The notes below the pieces were generated by a model that did not search any database, was not told where the DNA came from, and saw only the letters and a program-made list of their open reading frames with translations. 64,000 nucleotides of DNA from Symbiodinium sp. CCMP2592 (lineage: Eukaryota > Sar > Dinophyceae > Suessiales > Symbiodiniaceae), in the NCBI GenBank assembly GCA_905221615.1, contig CAJNDT010000332.1, positions 1 through 64,000 of the forward strand, read 5' to 3'. Positions 1 to 10,500 of the stretch are shown here, piece by piece (position 1 is the first letter of the stretch; each line of letters starts with the position of its first letter). Position numbers and translations under genes: made by a program.

Positions 1-288
1 CTGGAATCAGACGCATCTTCGGATGTTGCTCCTTCAGCTTCTGCACTCCGGCTGAGCCTATGATTTTACCGGTCTTACACTTCTCCAGATTACCAATCTC
101 CTCACACATGCCTGCGAAAACTTGGTCTCCCGGCAACTCTTCAAAGGTGGAATCATCAATGCCGCCCTGAGGTTTCCAAACAAGCACATCCGACCCACCT
201 AGTCTCCTACGTTCCGAACCCCCTTTCACACTGTGCCCGTCATCAAACCTGATGCTACAAATGGTCTCATCGTGGATCTCAGGCCTAG

Positions 289-933
289 TCACATGATGGT
301 CCATGCAAACTCCCACAGATGCATCTGAGCACCAGAACAGACTCTCCAACATCCTGGGCTGAGGCGGTCCTGACTCTGCGATCTCACGCTCAAGATCGAC
401 AATCTCAACTTCAGAAGTTCTCTTGACCCCTTGCGCTCCGGACGAAGGAGCAGACGCATCGGGAGATCCAGACGAAGAGGGCTCGGATGGCCCAGGAAAT
501 GGCCTTTCCAGAAGGCTCCGGCGAGGCTCTGAAACCCCTGGTTGGATGCCATCTCCAGCGCCTGCTGAAGAATCCTGTGGTGGGGAATCGCCTGTCTCAC
601 CACCTGACAGGTCATCACGGATACCCGTGCAGCCTTCAGCGGCTGTGATTCCTCTGAGGGTGGAGCTCCAGAGCGGTTGGAGGCTCCAGCAATGCTGGGA
701 GCTCCAACTGGCATTGAGACGGCAGGTGCAGCACTGGTGGAGTCTGGCAGAGTAGGTTCCTCTGACTGAGCCGGCAAAGCCGGGCCACCGGGACGTATCC
801 CAGCACCTTCAGGAGCAAGTGTGTCGCGCAACCAAGTGGCATACCTCCTATGACATGTGACGTTGTGGTTGCGACCAGCCTTACGACCTGCACTGATGTT
901 AGAGCATGCACCCGGCCGTTGGACCATGATCAC
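289..933 (-). pseudogene. Integrase/RT linker of the decayed copia element (shifted frame)
   Basis: A 214-aa frame without ATG, overlapping the end of the protease-integrase frame. Its start (AGRKAGRNHNVTCHRRYATW) is clearly parallel to GMFHGVKHSVTCRKRYRAWL in the intact element, which lies just after the integrase and before RT. The rest is Pro/Ser-rich and not conserved. It shows that the element carries a frameshift rather than a true stop at 899. Confidence 0.6.
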
Positions 934-2617
934 GAACCCACGACACCGGAGGCCCTGACGAAGGAGGCTGAACCGACACAGGCGGCTCCAAGGACTCCCT
1001 TGGCTCTGAAGGCAGCTCCTGCCTCGGACCCGAACCCAACGGCTTCAGCAAGCCCTCGACAAGCTCAAGGCGCCACGACAAAGGAACGCAGATCTTGACA
1101 GAAGTGGCATTGAAAAACTTCAGCTCCATACTCGAATCAATCCGAACCAAGCCACACACCCTCACCGCCTGCGAACAAAGCACAGGATGCAAGAAAGCCG
1201 CCTCAACAAATCTCGACATGTTGGGAGCCAACTCACGCATGGACTGCGGCAACTCAGCAAGGACGGTCGCTCCATACATGGTGAAAGGGCCTCTGTGCGC
1301 CGGACGCCCAATCGCGATATCGATTGGAGCCAAATCGCTCCCGTGAGCTTTTGCAAAGCGGTTAAAGCTTGCACACAAGAAGTTCAAAGCCGAAGCAAAA
1401 GCATCAGTGGAAAAGTGCAAATCAAGATTCTCTTGGTTAAGGTCTGATCTCAAAGTCTGGAGTCCCTCTCTCAACTTTCTCACCGCTCTCTCAGCCGCTC
1501 CGTTCGCTTCATGATCTTGGGGCGCGGCCTTTCTCACTTGAAATGTAAACTCCGCTGATGCCCCAACAACGAGATCCGAGACTGCCTCCTCAGGGTCAGT
1601 CACCAGCACAATCGAAGCGCTGCCCGACTCCAGTCCAAACTCACGCAGCCACTTGATGACTTGTGTTCTTGTCTGCACCACGTCACTCCGCGTGACGACA
1701 GCTCCAATCATACAGGTCATGCGTTCAGTCAATACCAAAATCCTCAGGTTGTCAGCCCTCACTCTTCTCTCACTCTCTCCAGTAGAAGACAAGAAGAAAA
1801 AATCAGCATACACCTCACTCTCCAGGCGACCGTTCACTCTACGACGATGTTGGTGGACCGACCTCGACATCTGACAATGACGACATGCAGGATGATATGG
1901 AGTGTGACCCTGCATTCTGTGTTTCGCAAGTTCGGCCTCAGTTGTCTTCGAAGTCAAAGGTGCAATCACTGAGATGCCTGAAACCTCCGTGGACACAGGA
2001 ACCATCTCACACACAACCGTAGACCCCTTCACGGGACGAAGTCTCAACCAAGGGACGTTTGCAAACAGAGTGACTTCCTTGGCTGTACCACCAACTCTCC
2101 ACAAGCTAGCTCCTTCCTGGTCCTGGAGAAATGACCATCCTTTATGACAAAGTGAAGTGGTTGACAGAATGTTGTGTTTCGTGTTCCCAATCAAGACTGA
2201 CATCGAAGCTTTCATCTCCTGACACTCTCCGTGCGGATCTTCTAGAACAATCGTGACCTCAATCACGCAGGACTGATACATCACCACAGGTGACCCGTTC
2301 GCAGACGAGTACTGATGCTTGATCTTGCTGCTATCTTTCTTCAGTTCCACCCCAAAATAAGCAGCGTGCTGTTCACTCAGCACCGTGACGCTGGCGCCAC
2401 TGTCAAGCAGCCACCACTCAGACTCATCATCAACTCGATCTAGTCCGTGAATAAACAGCGTACTCAACTCTCCGGTCTGACACTCTGTATCTTCAACATG
2501 CGACTGGGGAACATGAACATGACTGTCTGCAACATCCAACTGCGGCACATGACTGTCTGCAACATGCAACTGCGGCACATGACTGTCTGGCAAGCACAGC
2601 ACCGCACTCAACTGCAA
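899..2617 (-). pseudogene. Protease-integrase part of the decayed copia element
   Basis: A 572-aa frame without its own ATG (internal fragment). From the N-terminus: a His-rich tandem repeat around DSHVPQL; an aspartic protease site LLDSGASVTVLS (about residue 70); then an integrase with an H-X3-H plus C-X2-C zinc site (HRMQGHTPYH...CRHC) and a D,D,E-type core (VYADFF, DPEEA, NGAAERAVRKL). The frame ends near 899 inside a region that continues in another frame: the sequence after it (289-933) matches the post-integrase region of the intact copia element around its CHRRYATWL segment. A single indel near position 910 explains the break. Confidence 0.8.
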
Positions 2618-2948
2618 GCTCTCAGCTGCTTTCGGCTGGCTTTGGGGAGGTGGTTGGGAGTGTCCATCACCTGGTTGCTCCTATTCTGTTCCATTCCACT
2701 CCTGTCCCCAGTGATCCTGCCAGCCCTTACTGCCCCACCAGCTTTCATCCCAGGTTCCTTTCTAGCCTTCTCCTCCTGTCTGCCCATCAGCAACCTCAAA
2801 CTCTTTCCTTTCTTCCCTTTAGAGCCCTTTTTGACCTTTCGCTTTGTCTTTTCTCTTTCCTTTACCTTTAGGGCCTTGCCCTTTTCCTTTGTCTTTTCTT
2901 TTACCTTAGGTCCTGTCTTACCTTTAGGCTGGCTTTGTTAGGAGATTC

Positions 2949-3152
2949 CTAGCTTGGCTTCGGGCAGTAAGCACTGATATGCCCATACTCAGAACAAGCG
3001 AAGCACTGCACTTTAGACATGTCTGTCTTGCAAGCATCAGCCTTGTAACCTTTCCCACCGCACTTGCTGCAATGATCCTGTACTACCGCGTTCACATCAT
3101 TCCAAGCTGTGTCAAAAGAACCATCATGATCTGTGCAGAACATGGAACACAC
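2949..3152 (-). pseudogene. Zinc-knuckle segment of Gag (copia-like)
   Basis: A 67-aa frame with two Cys/His clusters: CSKCGGKGYKADAC and CFACSEYGHISAYC. The second fits the retroviral CCHC zinc knuckle (C-X2-C-X4-H-X4-C). The first lacks the His, with Tyr in its place. Such knuckles bind RNA in the Gag of LTR retroelements. Downstream in element orientation (2600-2948) the DNA encodes a Lys-rich tract, as in the intact copia element of this window. The segment is separated from Gag by an in-frame stop and a frame change. Confidence 0.75.
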
Positions 3153-3225
3153 ATCTGGTCTGGTGCTCCAGCAACCGAACTCGAACTCAAAAGCTCATGC
3201 ACAGATTTTCCTCAACTCGCGCCAT

Positions 3226-3765
3226 TCAAATCCAAAAAAACAATCTCTGTTGTCTCATGACGCAACGCAGCAACACGACAACATGCCATGTATGAATCTT
3301 CCGTGCTGTGATGCAAAACATACTGGTGGCATCCTCAGGTAAACTTCTCAGTAAAATCACCATCATATCTCCAATACTCAAACCTTGTCTGTCAACGTGG
3401 TTAAGCAAGATTCCCAAAAGTTTGGAAAAAACGAGCGATCTCAATGTCAATCTTTCTGACGATGTCTCCCACTCGTGTCGCAGTCGTGGTTTCTGCTGTT
3501 CGCATGCAAAGATGCTACCCAAAAGTTCAAACTTCATGGAAAGAGCCTCTGCACGAGATCTCAACGAAAATTGCTGCGCCAACTGCCCAAGAAGTTCATT
3601 AGAGAGCAGTTGGGAAGACACGTTTGTGCCAGATGTTCCGTCGAATTTGCCATTGCCCGGGCAGTGTGGACAGAGTCTGCGCTTACTCTCTGTAAGAGTA
3701 GGGATGTGTTTTCGCGAGCGGACTGGCATTTGCCTGCGAGTTTTGATTCCGTCTGAGTTGCACAT
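3226..3765 (-). pseudogene. Gag-like fragment of the decayed copia element
   Basis: A 179-aa open frame starting at an ATG. It lies directly upstream, in element orientation, of the zinc knuckles. The part from about residue 50 is a Leu-rich, helix-forming stretch typical of copia Gag capsid regions (motifs such as LLSNELLGQLAQQF and LLRSLPEDA). Residues 33-36 hold a CPHC pair whose role is unclear. The frame runs into a stop at 3226, where the zinc-knuckle frame should follow, so the protein is broken. I infer Gag from position and composition; no signature motif proves it. Confidence 0.5.
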
Positions 3766-4332
3766 CCTAGCCGCTCTTATGGGACAGACTTTTTGTCACC
3801 CAGTTCGAACGGCCTTCGGCATCTCAGCAATTCTGGCCGCCCACGCCACCAAACGCAGCTCGCTTGGAATTTTGGGCTGCGCGAGCTCCTCCAAAAGCTT
3901 CTCTCGTGGAGAAAATCGACCGCAAGAGCGGCCGGTGTGAGGCGACCGGAGTCAACGGACCTCCCCGCAACATGACCATGTTTGCCGTTTGAGACCTTTC
4001 CTTGGAGTGTGTCGTGATCAAATTTGGAGAGCACTGGACGTGTTTCTACAAGTATTGAAAATGCGGCGCATGTCCTCCTGGCCTTAGCATGCCCGTCCAG
4101 CCGTGCACCCAACCTAGGCCGCGGCCTCGCTTGTGCTGTCTTTCTCAGCCGGGCAGCTGCCAAGATCTCACAAACGTGGACATGGACATTGCAGTGGCAT
4201 TTCCCAAATCATCTTCTAGCAGATAACTACTGCGTAACATGTGGGCTGCGTGCTGCCTGGTATGCGTCCTTTCCCGTCATAATGAACTGGCTGCCTTGTC
4301 CACAAAACACCAGTTGTCAGCTGTGTAGTGTT
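3766..4332. other. Unassigned DNA between the copia remnant and repeat R1
   Basis: About 570 bases where the 5' end (LTR and leader) of the decayed copia element would be expected. A 128-aa minus-strand open frame (3777-4163) has no recognisable motif, and I do not call it a gene. I see no LTR boundary, since the matching LTR is outside the window. Confidence 0.4.
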
Positions 4333-5376
4333 ACTATGGGGGTACCTTAACGCGTCCTACAGTTTTCGTGGTTTTTCGAACACTGAAAATGGCCTCGCGC
4401 GATAGTACAATTTTGGAATTGTTTGTCCACAAATCTTGAAACCTTCCAGACCCCCCGCTCCCCCCAAATTCAATGTTTACATGGAAGCGCCCAATGAGCA
4501 TTGCGGCACACATTGTGGCACACATTGAAATTGAGGGGGCGGGGGGGAGGTTTCTGAATATGCAAACAAGAAGACTGTCAATGACTGACTGCTGCTGCAC
4601 TCGATAAAAACCATAACTCCTTCACAAAGTCTCGTTATAGATCCTCCCCGAAGTCCTGCCTGATCTTTCCGTAAACCCTCGCATGGCCAAGGCCCCCGTA
4701 AACTTGTAGATAGACTACCCTACAATTTTTTGCACATGCCACCCCTCATGTTTTTCGTGTATGCTCCTCCAAACGCTTGCTTGCGCCCCAAATCCTGCCT
4801 TGCAGATCCTGCCCCAAACTCTGCAGATCCTTCCCTAAACCCCCCCTTTTGCATTCCAAACCCTGCCCCGCAGATCACTCCCCAATGCCTCCTGCAGCAC
4901 AAATTCCTATTCTTCGTGCGCATTTCCAGTGCTTTGGTGGTCCTGCAGGCCTCCCAACCCTTAGCCCTCCCAGATAATGCCGCCCAAGCCTCCACCTGGC
5001 ATAGTGCCCGAATAGTGCCCGAAATAGTGCCCGAATGAACCCTTCATAGTGCCCAAATACATTTCCTTTCGTAAAGGAAGGAAAATCTCCTTTTTCTTCG
5101 CGAAAAATCATTTGGGCACTATGAAGGGTTCATTCTGGCACTAGTTCGGGCACTATTTCGGGCACTATTCGGGCACTATTCGGGCACTATTTGAAGGCGT
5201 CTACTATTCATGCACCGCAGCCTTGCCAAGTCCCTCCAAACACTTCTCCAGGCCTGAAAACCTCCGTCCAGGGCTTCCCTACCCTGCCACACTTTCGACG
5301 AGCTTTACGAGCCCATTTTCGGGGCCCGGAAAACAACAAAAAACGTAGGACACATCAGAGTACCCCCACAGTTGCA
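4333..5376. repeat. Repeat R1, copy 1 (about 1 kb, with a foldback)
   Basis: This stretch recurs at 5824-6524 plus 15331-15601. Both copies start around GTACCTTAA.GCGTCCTA and share blocks in the same order (ACTGAAAATGGCCTCGCGCG; CCTCGCATGGCCAAGGCC; GGGCCCGGAAAACAACAAAA). The copies differ by scattered substitutions and small indels, so they are old relative to the copia insertion. No coding capacity was recognised. The centre holds a large inverted repeat, listed separately. It may be a non-autonomous mobile element, but its ends have not been defined. Confidence 0.75.
5001..5192. repeat. Long inverted repeat built from a 12-bp ATAGTGCCCGAA unit
   Basis: The left arm (5001-5058) is an iterated ATAGTGCCCGAA unit followed by TGAACCCTTCATAGTGCCC. 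The right arm (5110-5192) is its reverse complement with one extra unit. The roughly 50-base spacer holds a smaller hairpin around TTTCCTTTCGTAAAGGAA. In repeat copy 2 the right arm is largely lost. The arms could fold into a stable cruciform or RNA hairpin. Confidence 0.85.
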
Positions 5377-5823
5377 GAGGCAAACAACGGTGCTTAAGCA
5401 GCACAAGTCCAATCACCAGGGTCGCAACGGAGCGTTTCGATTGATTTCAACAGACGCGGTCGCTCGCGACACTGGTCGCCGCATGTCGGGCAAAACTTTG
5501 GTAAAGCTTTAAAAACGTCTCTCTCGCAGAATTCCGCAGTTTTTGAGCTCGGGTTGTGGCCAAAAATTGGTTCCCAAAGCTGAGACCGCCTGATTGGAAA
5601 CTATTAGGGAAGACCCCATTTTGGGCTTCGTTTTTGGAGCTCGAAAATGGGCTCTAGAATGGATCGAAAACCTTGGACAAAAGACGCTCCCAATTGGATT
5701 GGAACGTTGCTCGAAAAAACAACCTTGTAGCTCCGCGCGGGGTCTGTGCGTGGTCAGCTTGAGACTGTCGATGATGTCATGACAAGTACTTGTAATAAAT
5801 ACCAGGCAAGCGAGGCGGCAATG
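5377..5823. other. Spacer between the two R1 copies, no gene seen
   Basis: About 450 bases without a recognisable gene. It contains short open frames on both strands, none with a family motif. Confidence 0.4.
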
Positions 5824-6524
5824 ACTATGGCGTACCTTAATGCGTCCTATAGTTTTCGTGGTTTTTCGAACACTGAAAATGGCCTCGCGCGATAGTACAA
5901 TTTTGGACAAACAACAAATCTTGAAACCTTCCAGACCCCTGCTCCCCCCAAATTTAATGTTTACACAGAAGCGCCCAATGAGCATAGCGGCACACATTGC
6001 GGCACACATTGGAATTGAGAGGACGGGAAGAAGGTTTCTAAATATGCAAACAAGAAGACTGTCAATGACTGCTGCAGCACTTGATAAAAAACAATAACTC
6101 CTTTATAAAGTCTCGTTATAGATCCTCTCCGAAGTCCTGCCTGATCTTTCCGTAAACCCTCGCATGGCCAAGGCCCCCGTAAACTTGTAGATAGACTACC
6201 CTACAATTTTTTGCACATGCCACCCCTCATGTTTTTCGTGTATGATCCTCCAAACGCTTGCTTGCCCCTAATCCTGCCTTGCAGATCCTGCCCCAAACTC
6301 TGCAGATCCTTCCCTGAACCTCCCCTTTTGCATTCCAACCCTGCCCCGCAGATCACTCCCCAATGCCTCCTGCAGCACAAATTCCTATTCTTCGTGCGCA
6401 TCTCCAGTGCTTTGGTGGTCCTGCAGGCCTCCCAACCCTTAGCCCTCAGATAATGCCGCCCAAGCCTCCACCTGGCATAGTGCCCGAATAGTGCCCAAAT
6501 ATTGCCCAAAATAGTGCCCGAAAT
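5824..6524. repeat. Repeat R1, copy 2, left part
   Basis: This matches 4333-5030 of copy 1 with substitutions and small indels. It is cut at 6524 by the copia element, and the copy resumes at 15331. The interrupted point lies inside the iterated GTGCCCGAAATAGTGCCCGAA tract of the foldback arm. Confidence 0.8.
6520..6524. repeat. Target-site duplication GAAAT (left)
   Basis: The five bases GAAAT directly before the LTR recur directly after the other LTR at 15326-15330. A 5-bp duplication is normal for Ty1/copia integrases. Confidence 0.8.
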
Positions 6525-7094
6525 CGAAAAACTTCGAGACCGTCACAACCAAGTTCAAAACCTTGAAGTTGCAACCAAAAGCTCACGAAGCTCTCCCAGT
6601 CGGAAAACAAACTTCACGAAGTGGCTCAGGACAAACTGCAAAGCGAAGCGTTGCACTCGGACTTCTTTTTCACACTCGCGCTTGAGCCAAGCAGTTCGGT
6701 CACGCTTTCACTGCAGCAAAAACTTCTGAACTACAGCTTGCAACCAAACTCGCACAACCAACTCAGGCCCCTCAGAGACACTAGTGCTTCTGCTAAGCAC
6801 TTCAAGCACTTCACAAAGATTCCCTTGAGGATCCTTTCAAACTGCAGTCTCATCCTTGAGGCAGTTGGCACAAAACAAGCTCAAGACTCTTCAGACATGC
6901 TCAAACATGCTCAAAACATGCAAATACCATGCCGTTCTGCATGAAATTCTCTACTTGCTCAAAAACTCGACTTGAAACACTTTTGCTCTCGCTGCTGACA
7001 GGTGTTGGTTCTTCAGGGCAAAACAAACGACAACTTACTTAAGCAACCATGCGAAGCAAGCTCCATCCCACATCAACGGTGTCGAATTCCTTTA
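6525..7094 (-). repeat. 3' LTR of the intact copia element
   Basis: A 570-bp block repeated at 14756-15325 with a constant offset of 8231 and no difference seen. In element orientation the LTR reads TAAAGG...TTTTTCG, so it lacks the usual TG...CA ends; the limits are fixed instead by the GAAAT duplication, the primer-binding site and the polypurine tract. LTR identity implies a recent insertion. Confidence 0.9.
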
Positions 7095-7441
7095 CCCCCT
7101 CTTGGAGGTTGCTTCGTTCCGACAGTTGGTGCAGAATCAAGGCGGTTGATGCAATTGATGCACACCCGAAAGGTCTTCAGCCTGGCGTGGCGACCTGGGC
7201 ACGTTGGAAAGAGGTGCAAAGTCTTGCCAGCTGAGGAAAGAAAGAACTTGCTGTGTTCGTCCAAAGTTGTAGTAGGCGAAGCTGTCGAAAGATCTTCTTC
7301 TGATTCATCCGGATCGTCCAGTCTGACTTGCGTTTTCAAACTAACCGACTTCCGGGGAGCAACCAAGCACCAAGTGACCAAACTGGCCACCGCAGCGGAC
7401 ACTGTTGCCGTGGCAAGTAGAAGCCAAAGAAGCTCGTCCAT
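7073..7441 (-). CDS. Small ORF downstream of pol: membrane anchor plus Cys/His cluster
   Basis: A 122-aa frame with an ATG at 7441. It begins 106 bases after the Gag-Pol stop and ends just inside the 3' LTR. Residues 5-27 form a hydrophobic helix (LLWLLLATATVSAAVASLV), suggesting a signal anchor or single membrane span. An acidic Ser/Thr-rich stretch follows. Then comes a His/Cys cluster (H76, C81, H85, C94, C97: LHLFPTCPG...CINC) that could bind a metal. Copia elements normally lack a third ORF, though some plant copia elements (sireviruses) carry env-like frames. No similarity to a known envelope protein is visible. It could be chance, but the hydrophobic start, the metal-like cluster and survival in an intact element argue for a real accessory gene. 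Confidence 0.5.
   Translation of the reverse strand: MDELLWLLLATATVSAAVASLVTWCLVAPRKSVSLKTQVRLDDPDESEEDLSTASPTTTLDEHSKFFLSSAGKTLHLFPTCPGRHARLKTFRVCINCINRLDSAPTVGTKQPPRGGKGIRHR
7095..7103 (-). other. Polypurine tract
   Basis: On the element strand AAGAGGGGG lies directly upstream of the 3' LTR, the expected place and composition for priming plus-strand DNA synthesis. Confidence 0.7.
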
Positions 7442-7547
7442 GGCTCGTCACTAAAAGAAAGAAACTCTAACTGGCACTCAGCTCGAGGTTACCAGCTGCG
7501 GGTCTGCGGCGTCTCTGAGTCTAAGCTGAGGACGCGACGTATTGGGC

Positions 7548-10500
7548 TCACTTCAAAGATTGCAACACTTTGTCACACAAGGCAACAGGGTAGTGCTGCG
7601 TCTCGCGAAGATTGAAGTTCTCGGAAGGAACATGGTCCTTGGTGCAACGAATGCTGTTCAACGCGCAAGCAAGTGGCTCGAAGTCGGTGTCCACGCGCCA
7701 ACGCTTGTGAATCAATGCTCCATCTGCTCCAATCATGCCGACAGCACAGCCATCAACGAAGCTGGTAATCACAGGACGCTCGCGGCTCGCAAGCACCTTC
7801 TTAACGTCTTTCCAACTCCAGTACTGGCACGTCTTGGGCCACTCGACTGCAAAGTACGGCTGAAGCTCGGCACTAATCCCTTCAACTGGCGACACCAACA
7901 GGCAGAGGTTCTTCCAAAGCATGCGCTGGATGCCCCACAGTTTCCTGAGGCGGGCATCGTGTCCAGCTCTGCCCATATGAAGATGCTGCCACAAGCATCC
8001 ACCTGTGCACGGGGTCGAAGACCAAACAAGCACACGCACCTTGTGTTCAACCATGCGCACGATAAAGCTTCGAGTCAACGCGATAGTGTCCTCAGACAGT
8101 CCATTCTCCTCTTCCGTGATGCAAATAACCTTCAGATCTCTGAAGGCCTCGGCAGAAACCTTCATGCCGGAGTTCACTGAGGTGCAGAACTCAACCACAA
8201 CCCAACGGTTTCTCAAAGGGTTCACCTCGTCAAGCTGGCGACTAAAGCGCTCAAGGACGGGGGCAGACACCACTCTTCCAAGCATCGTGCAGAGCACCTC
8301 GTTATCAAAATCAAGGTCAAGCAACAAGAGAGATTGCCGCGGCAGATGCTCGATGATCCCAAGCTTTTCCCAATGCACTTGTGGCTTTCCCAGCGCTTTC
8401 GTGAAGATATCAGCGGGGTTCTGGGCTCCAGGAACCCAAGACAACGTAATCAACTTATCCTGAATCGCAGCCTGAGTCCAACACACGCGAAGATCAATGT
8501 GCCTGACTCGACGAAGCAAACCATGCATGGATCCAATATTGATGGCGGCTTGCGAGTCTGAGTAGATCGCGGGTGGCTCCTGACAGGTGCGAAACATTCC
8601 CCAGATGTGCTGAACCAAAGCAACAACTCCTACCGCTTCCTTGGCTCCCTCGGTGATCGCAACCAACTCTGCTTCTGCGCTCGACATTGCCACGCTGGTC
8701 TGTGTCCGGGTAAATGCCTTGATGGGGAAGCCATCGACGAGGATAACACATCCCGACAGGGACCTCCGATCGTTATTCCGTTCGGGGGCCCAGTTCGAAT
8801 CGACGTAAGCTTCGACCCTTCCAGAACACTCCTCGGCACTCATGAGTTGTTTGAGGTGATCCACCGAAATCAGATACCTGAGGAAAGCCCGAAGGCAGGC
8901 TTCATGTACAACCAAAGGCGTTGACTGGCCTCGGCTCAGAACACTGATGAAGTAGGTCAAGTCTATTCTCGTTTGCCCCGCCCAACTGATCTTGCCCACT
9001 GCTGAGCGATATTTCGTCGCCGCTTCTGTGGACAACGGTCTCTGGGAATCGGGTTTCTCCAGGGATTCATCCAATATTTTTCTAAGATCTGGCGGCGTTG
9101 GGCTCCCCCGTTTTATGCCGTAGGACTCATACACCGAAGTGAAGTAGCCCTCTGGAAGCCCCAACATGAGCCCCCATTCAACCTTCTGGATCACTCTTCC
9201 CAAGAAGTCGATCTTCTTGTCACGGGACAGGATCCCTGTGACCTTGATCTTCACCGAACGCCCCAGGCGCTCGATCAAATTGAGTGCTGCTTCTCTGTCC
9301 TTACAAGCAATCATCAAATCGTCGACGTAAGCAAGCAAAAGCATCCAAACTTTCTTTCCCTTGAACTCGTATTCTCCCGAAAACACGCTCTTCTCTGTAT
9401 CCGACGCATGCAAGCCCGTCTCTTTCACAAGCTCGCTCAGATGCTTGTACCACGCAAGTGACGCCGATCGCAATCCATAAAGTGCTTTCCGCAACTTCAT
9501 GAAAACTCTTGAGTTGTCACTGAAGCGAATGTTTGGTGGTAGCATCACACACTCAGGCGACACAATGAGCGCAAACAAGAAGGCTGTTGAAACGTCGGCA
9601 AGCACAATGTCCGAATCAGTCGCAGAGACGAAAACAAGGAAGGACCGGAACGCTTCATTGGACGAAGTAGGACTTGAGATCCCCAGCTCGGCCGCCGTAG
9701 GGCTGCCGCTGGCGTAATCACGTGCGACCACTCTGGCACGCACGATGTCCTCCTTTGTTTCTCCGTCCTTCTTCTCCACCACAACCCACCGAGTGGAGAG
9801 GATCCGAATCCCATGATCTCGACAGTACTCATCCGCCTCGCGCTTGGTCACAACGTCTCCAACTCGAAGTGAATCGAGTGCTCGAATCTCCTTAGTCATT
9901 CCCTCGCGGGTCTTCGTGGGATCGAGCGGTTTATCAGTGGCATCGTCCCTCACGAAACTAGGTTTCTGGAGGTAGATGATGCGGTCACGCATCTTCAGTT
10001 CTGTCCAACCATCATCTTCAATGCTCGAAAACACGCTCGCCCGACACTCGACTCCAACAGCAAAGTTCTCCGCAAACTCAAGTGGAACAGCATCAAGTGC
10101 ATCATAAGAGGCAACCGACCAACATGCATCAACATCCATCGGGATTTCACCGACGCCTCGGGCTTCATCCTCTTCTGCTTCTCCCTGTTCCTCCGAAGGC
10201 TCGGCCTCAGAAGCTACAGAAGGAGGTGACCCAGAGGGGAGATAATCATCAACCGATGGCATCCAAAGATCCCGAACCTCAACATCATCATAGTCATCTG
10301 GAAGTTCCACCTCAACTCTCGGGTCCTCATCATCCATCCCAATGGGCTCTGGCACTACGTCTGAAGGTTCCTCGCCTCCCTGTCGTCCGGCGGCTGCCGG
10401 CTGATTCTCACGCTGCTCCTCAAGCCACGCACGATAACGCTTCCGACAGGTCACTGAATGTTTCACTCCATGGAACATGCCACGCTCACAAGCCAAGCAA

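Larger units (their letters stand above)
1..3765 (-). pseudogene. Decayed Ty1/copia-like retroelement, left-truncated by the window edge
   Basis: Read on the minus strand, this region carries Gag, zinc knuckles, protease, integrase and the very start of reverse transcriptase in copia order (integrase before RT). The frame breaks at least between 3226 and 3152 (an in-frame TGA plus a frame change) and again near 910. Bases 1-288 read as a continuing open frame whose last residues (KMRLIP) correspond to the IRILSTRWV-like start of RT in the intact element at 7548-14678, so the polymerase lies beyond the window. No LTR was identified. It is related to the intact element but clearly diverged: both have Lys-rich linkers and a His-rich repeat before the protease. 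Copia assignment rests on domain order and is firm; the exact 5' end is not. Confidence 0.8.

Noticed and set aside
3777-4163. 128-aa minus-strand frame as an extra copia gene
   Set aside because: Arg/Ala-rich without motif, and overlapping plus frames are equally open.
6621-6944. 107-aa frame found twice (also at 14852-15175)
   Set aside because: It lies entirely within the copia LTRs and is antisense to the element; duplication is due to the LTRs.
8789-8812. tRNA-like GTTCGAATC string
   Set aside because: It lies inside the RNase H coding region of the copia element, with no cloverleaf around it.
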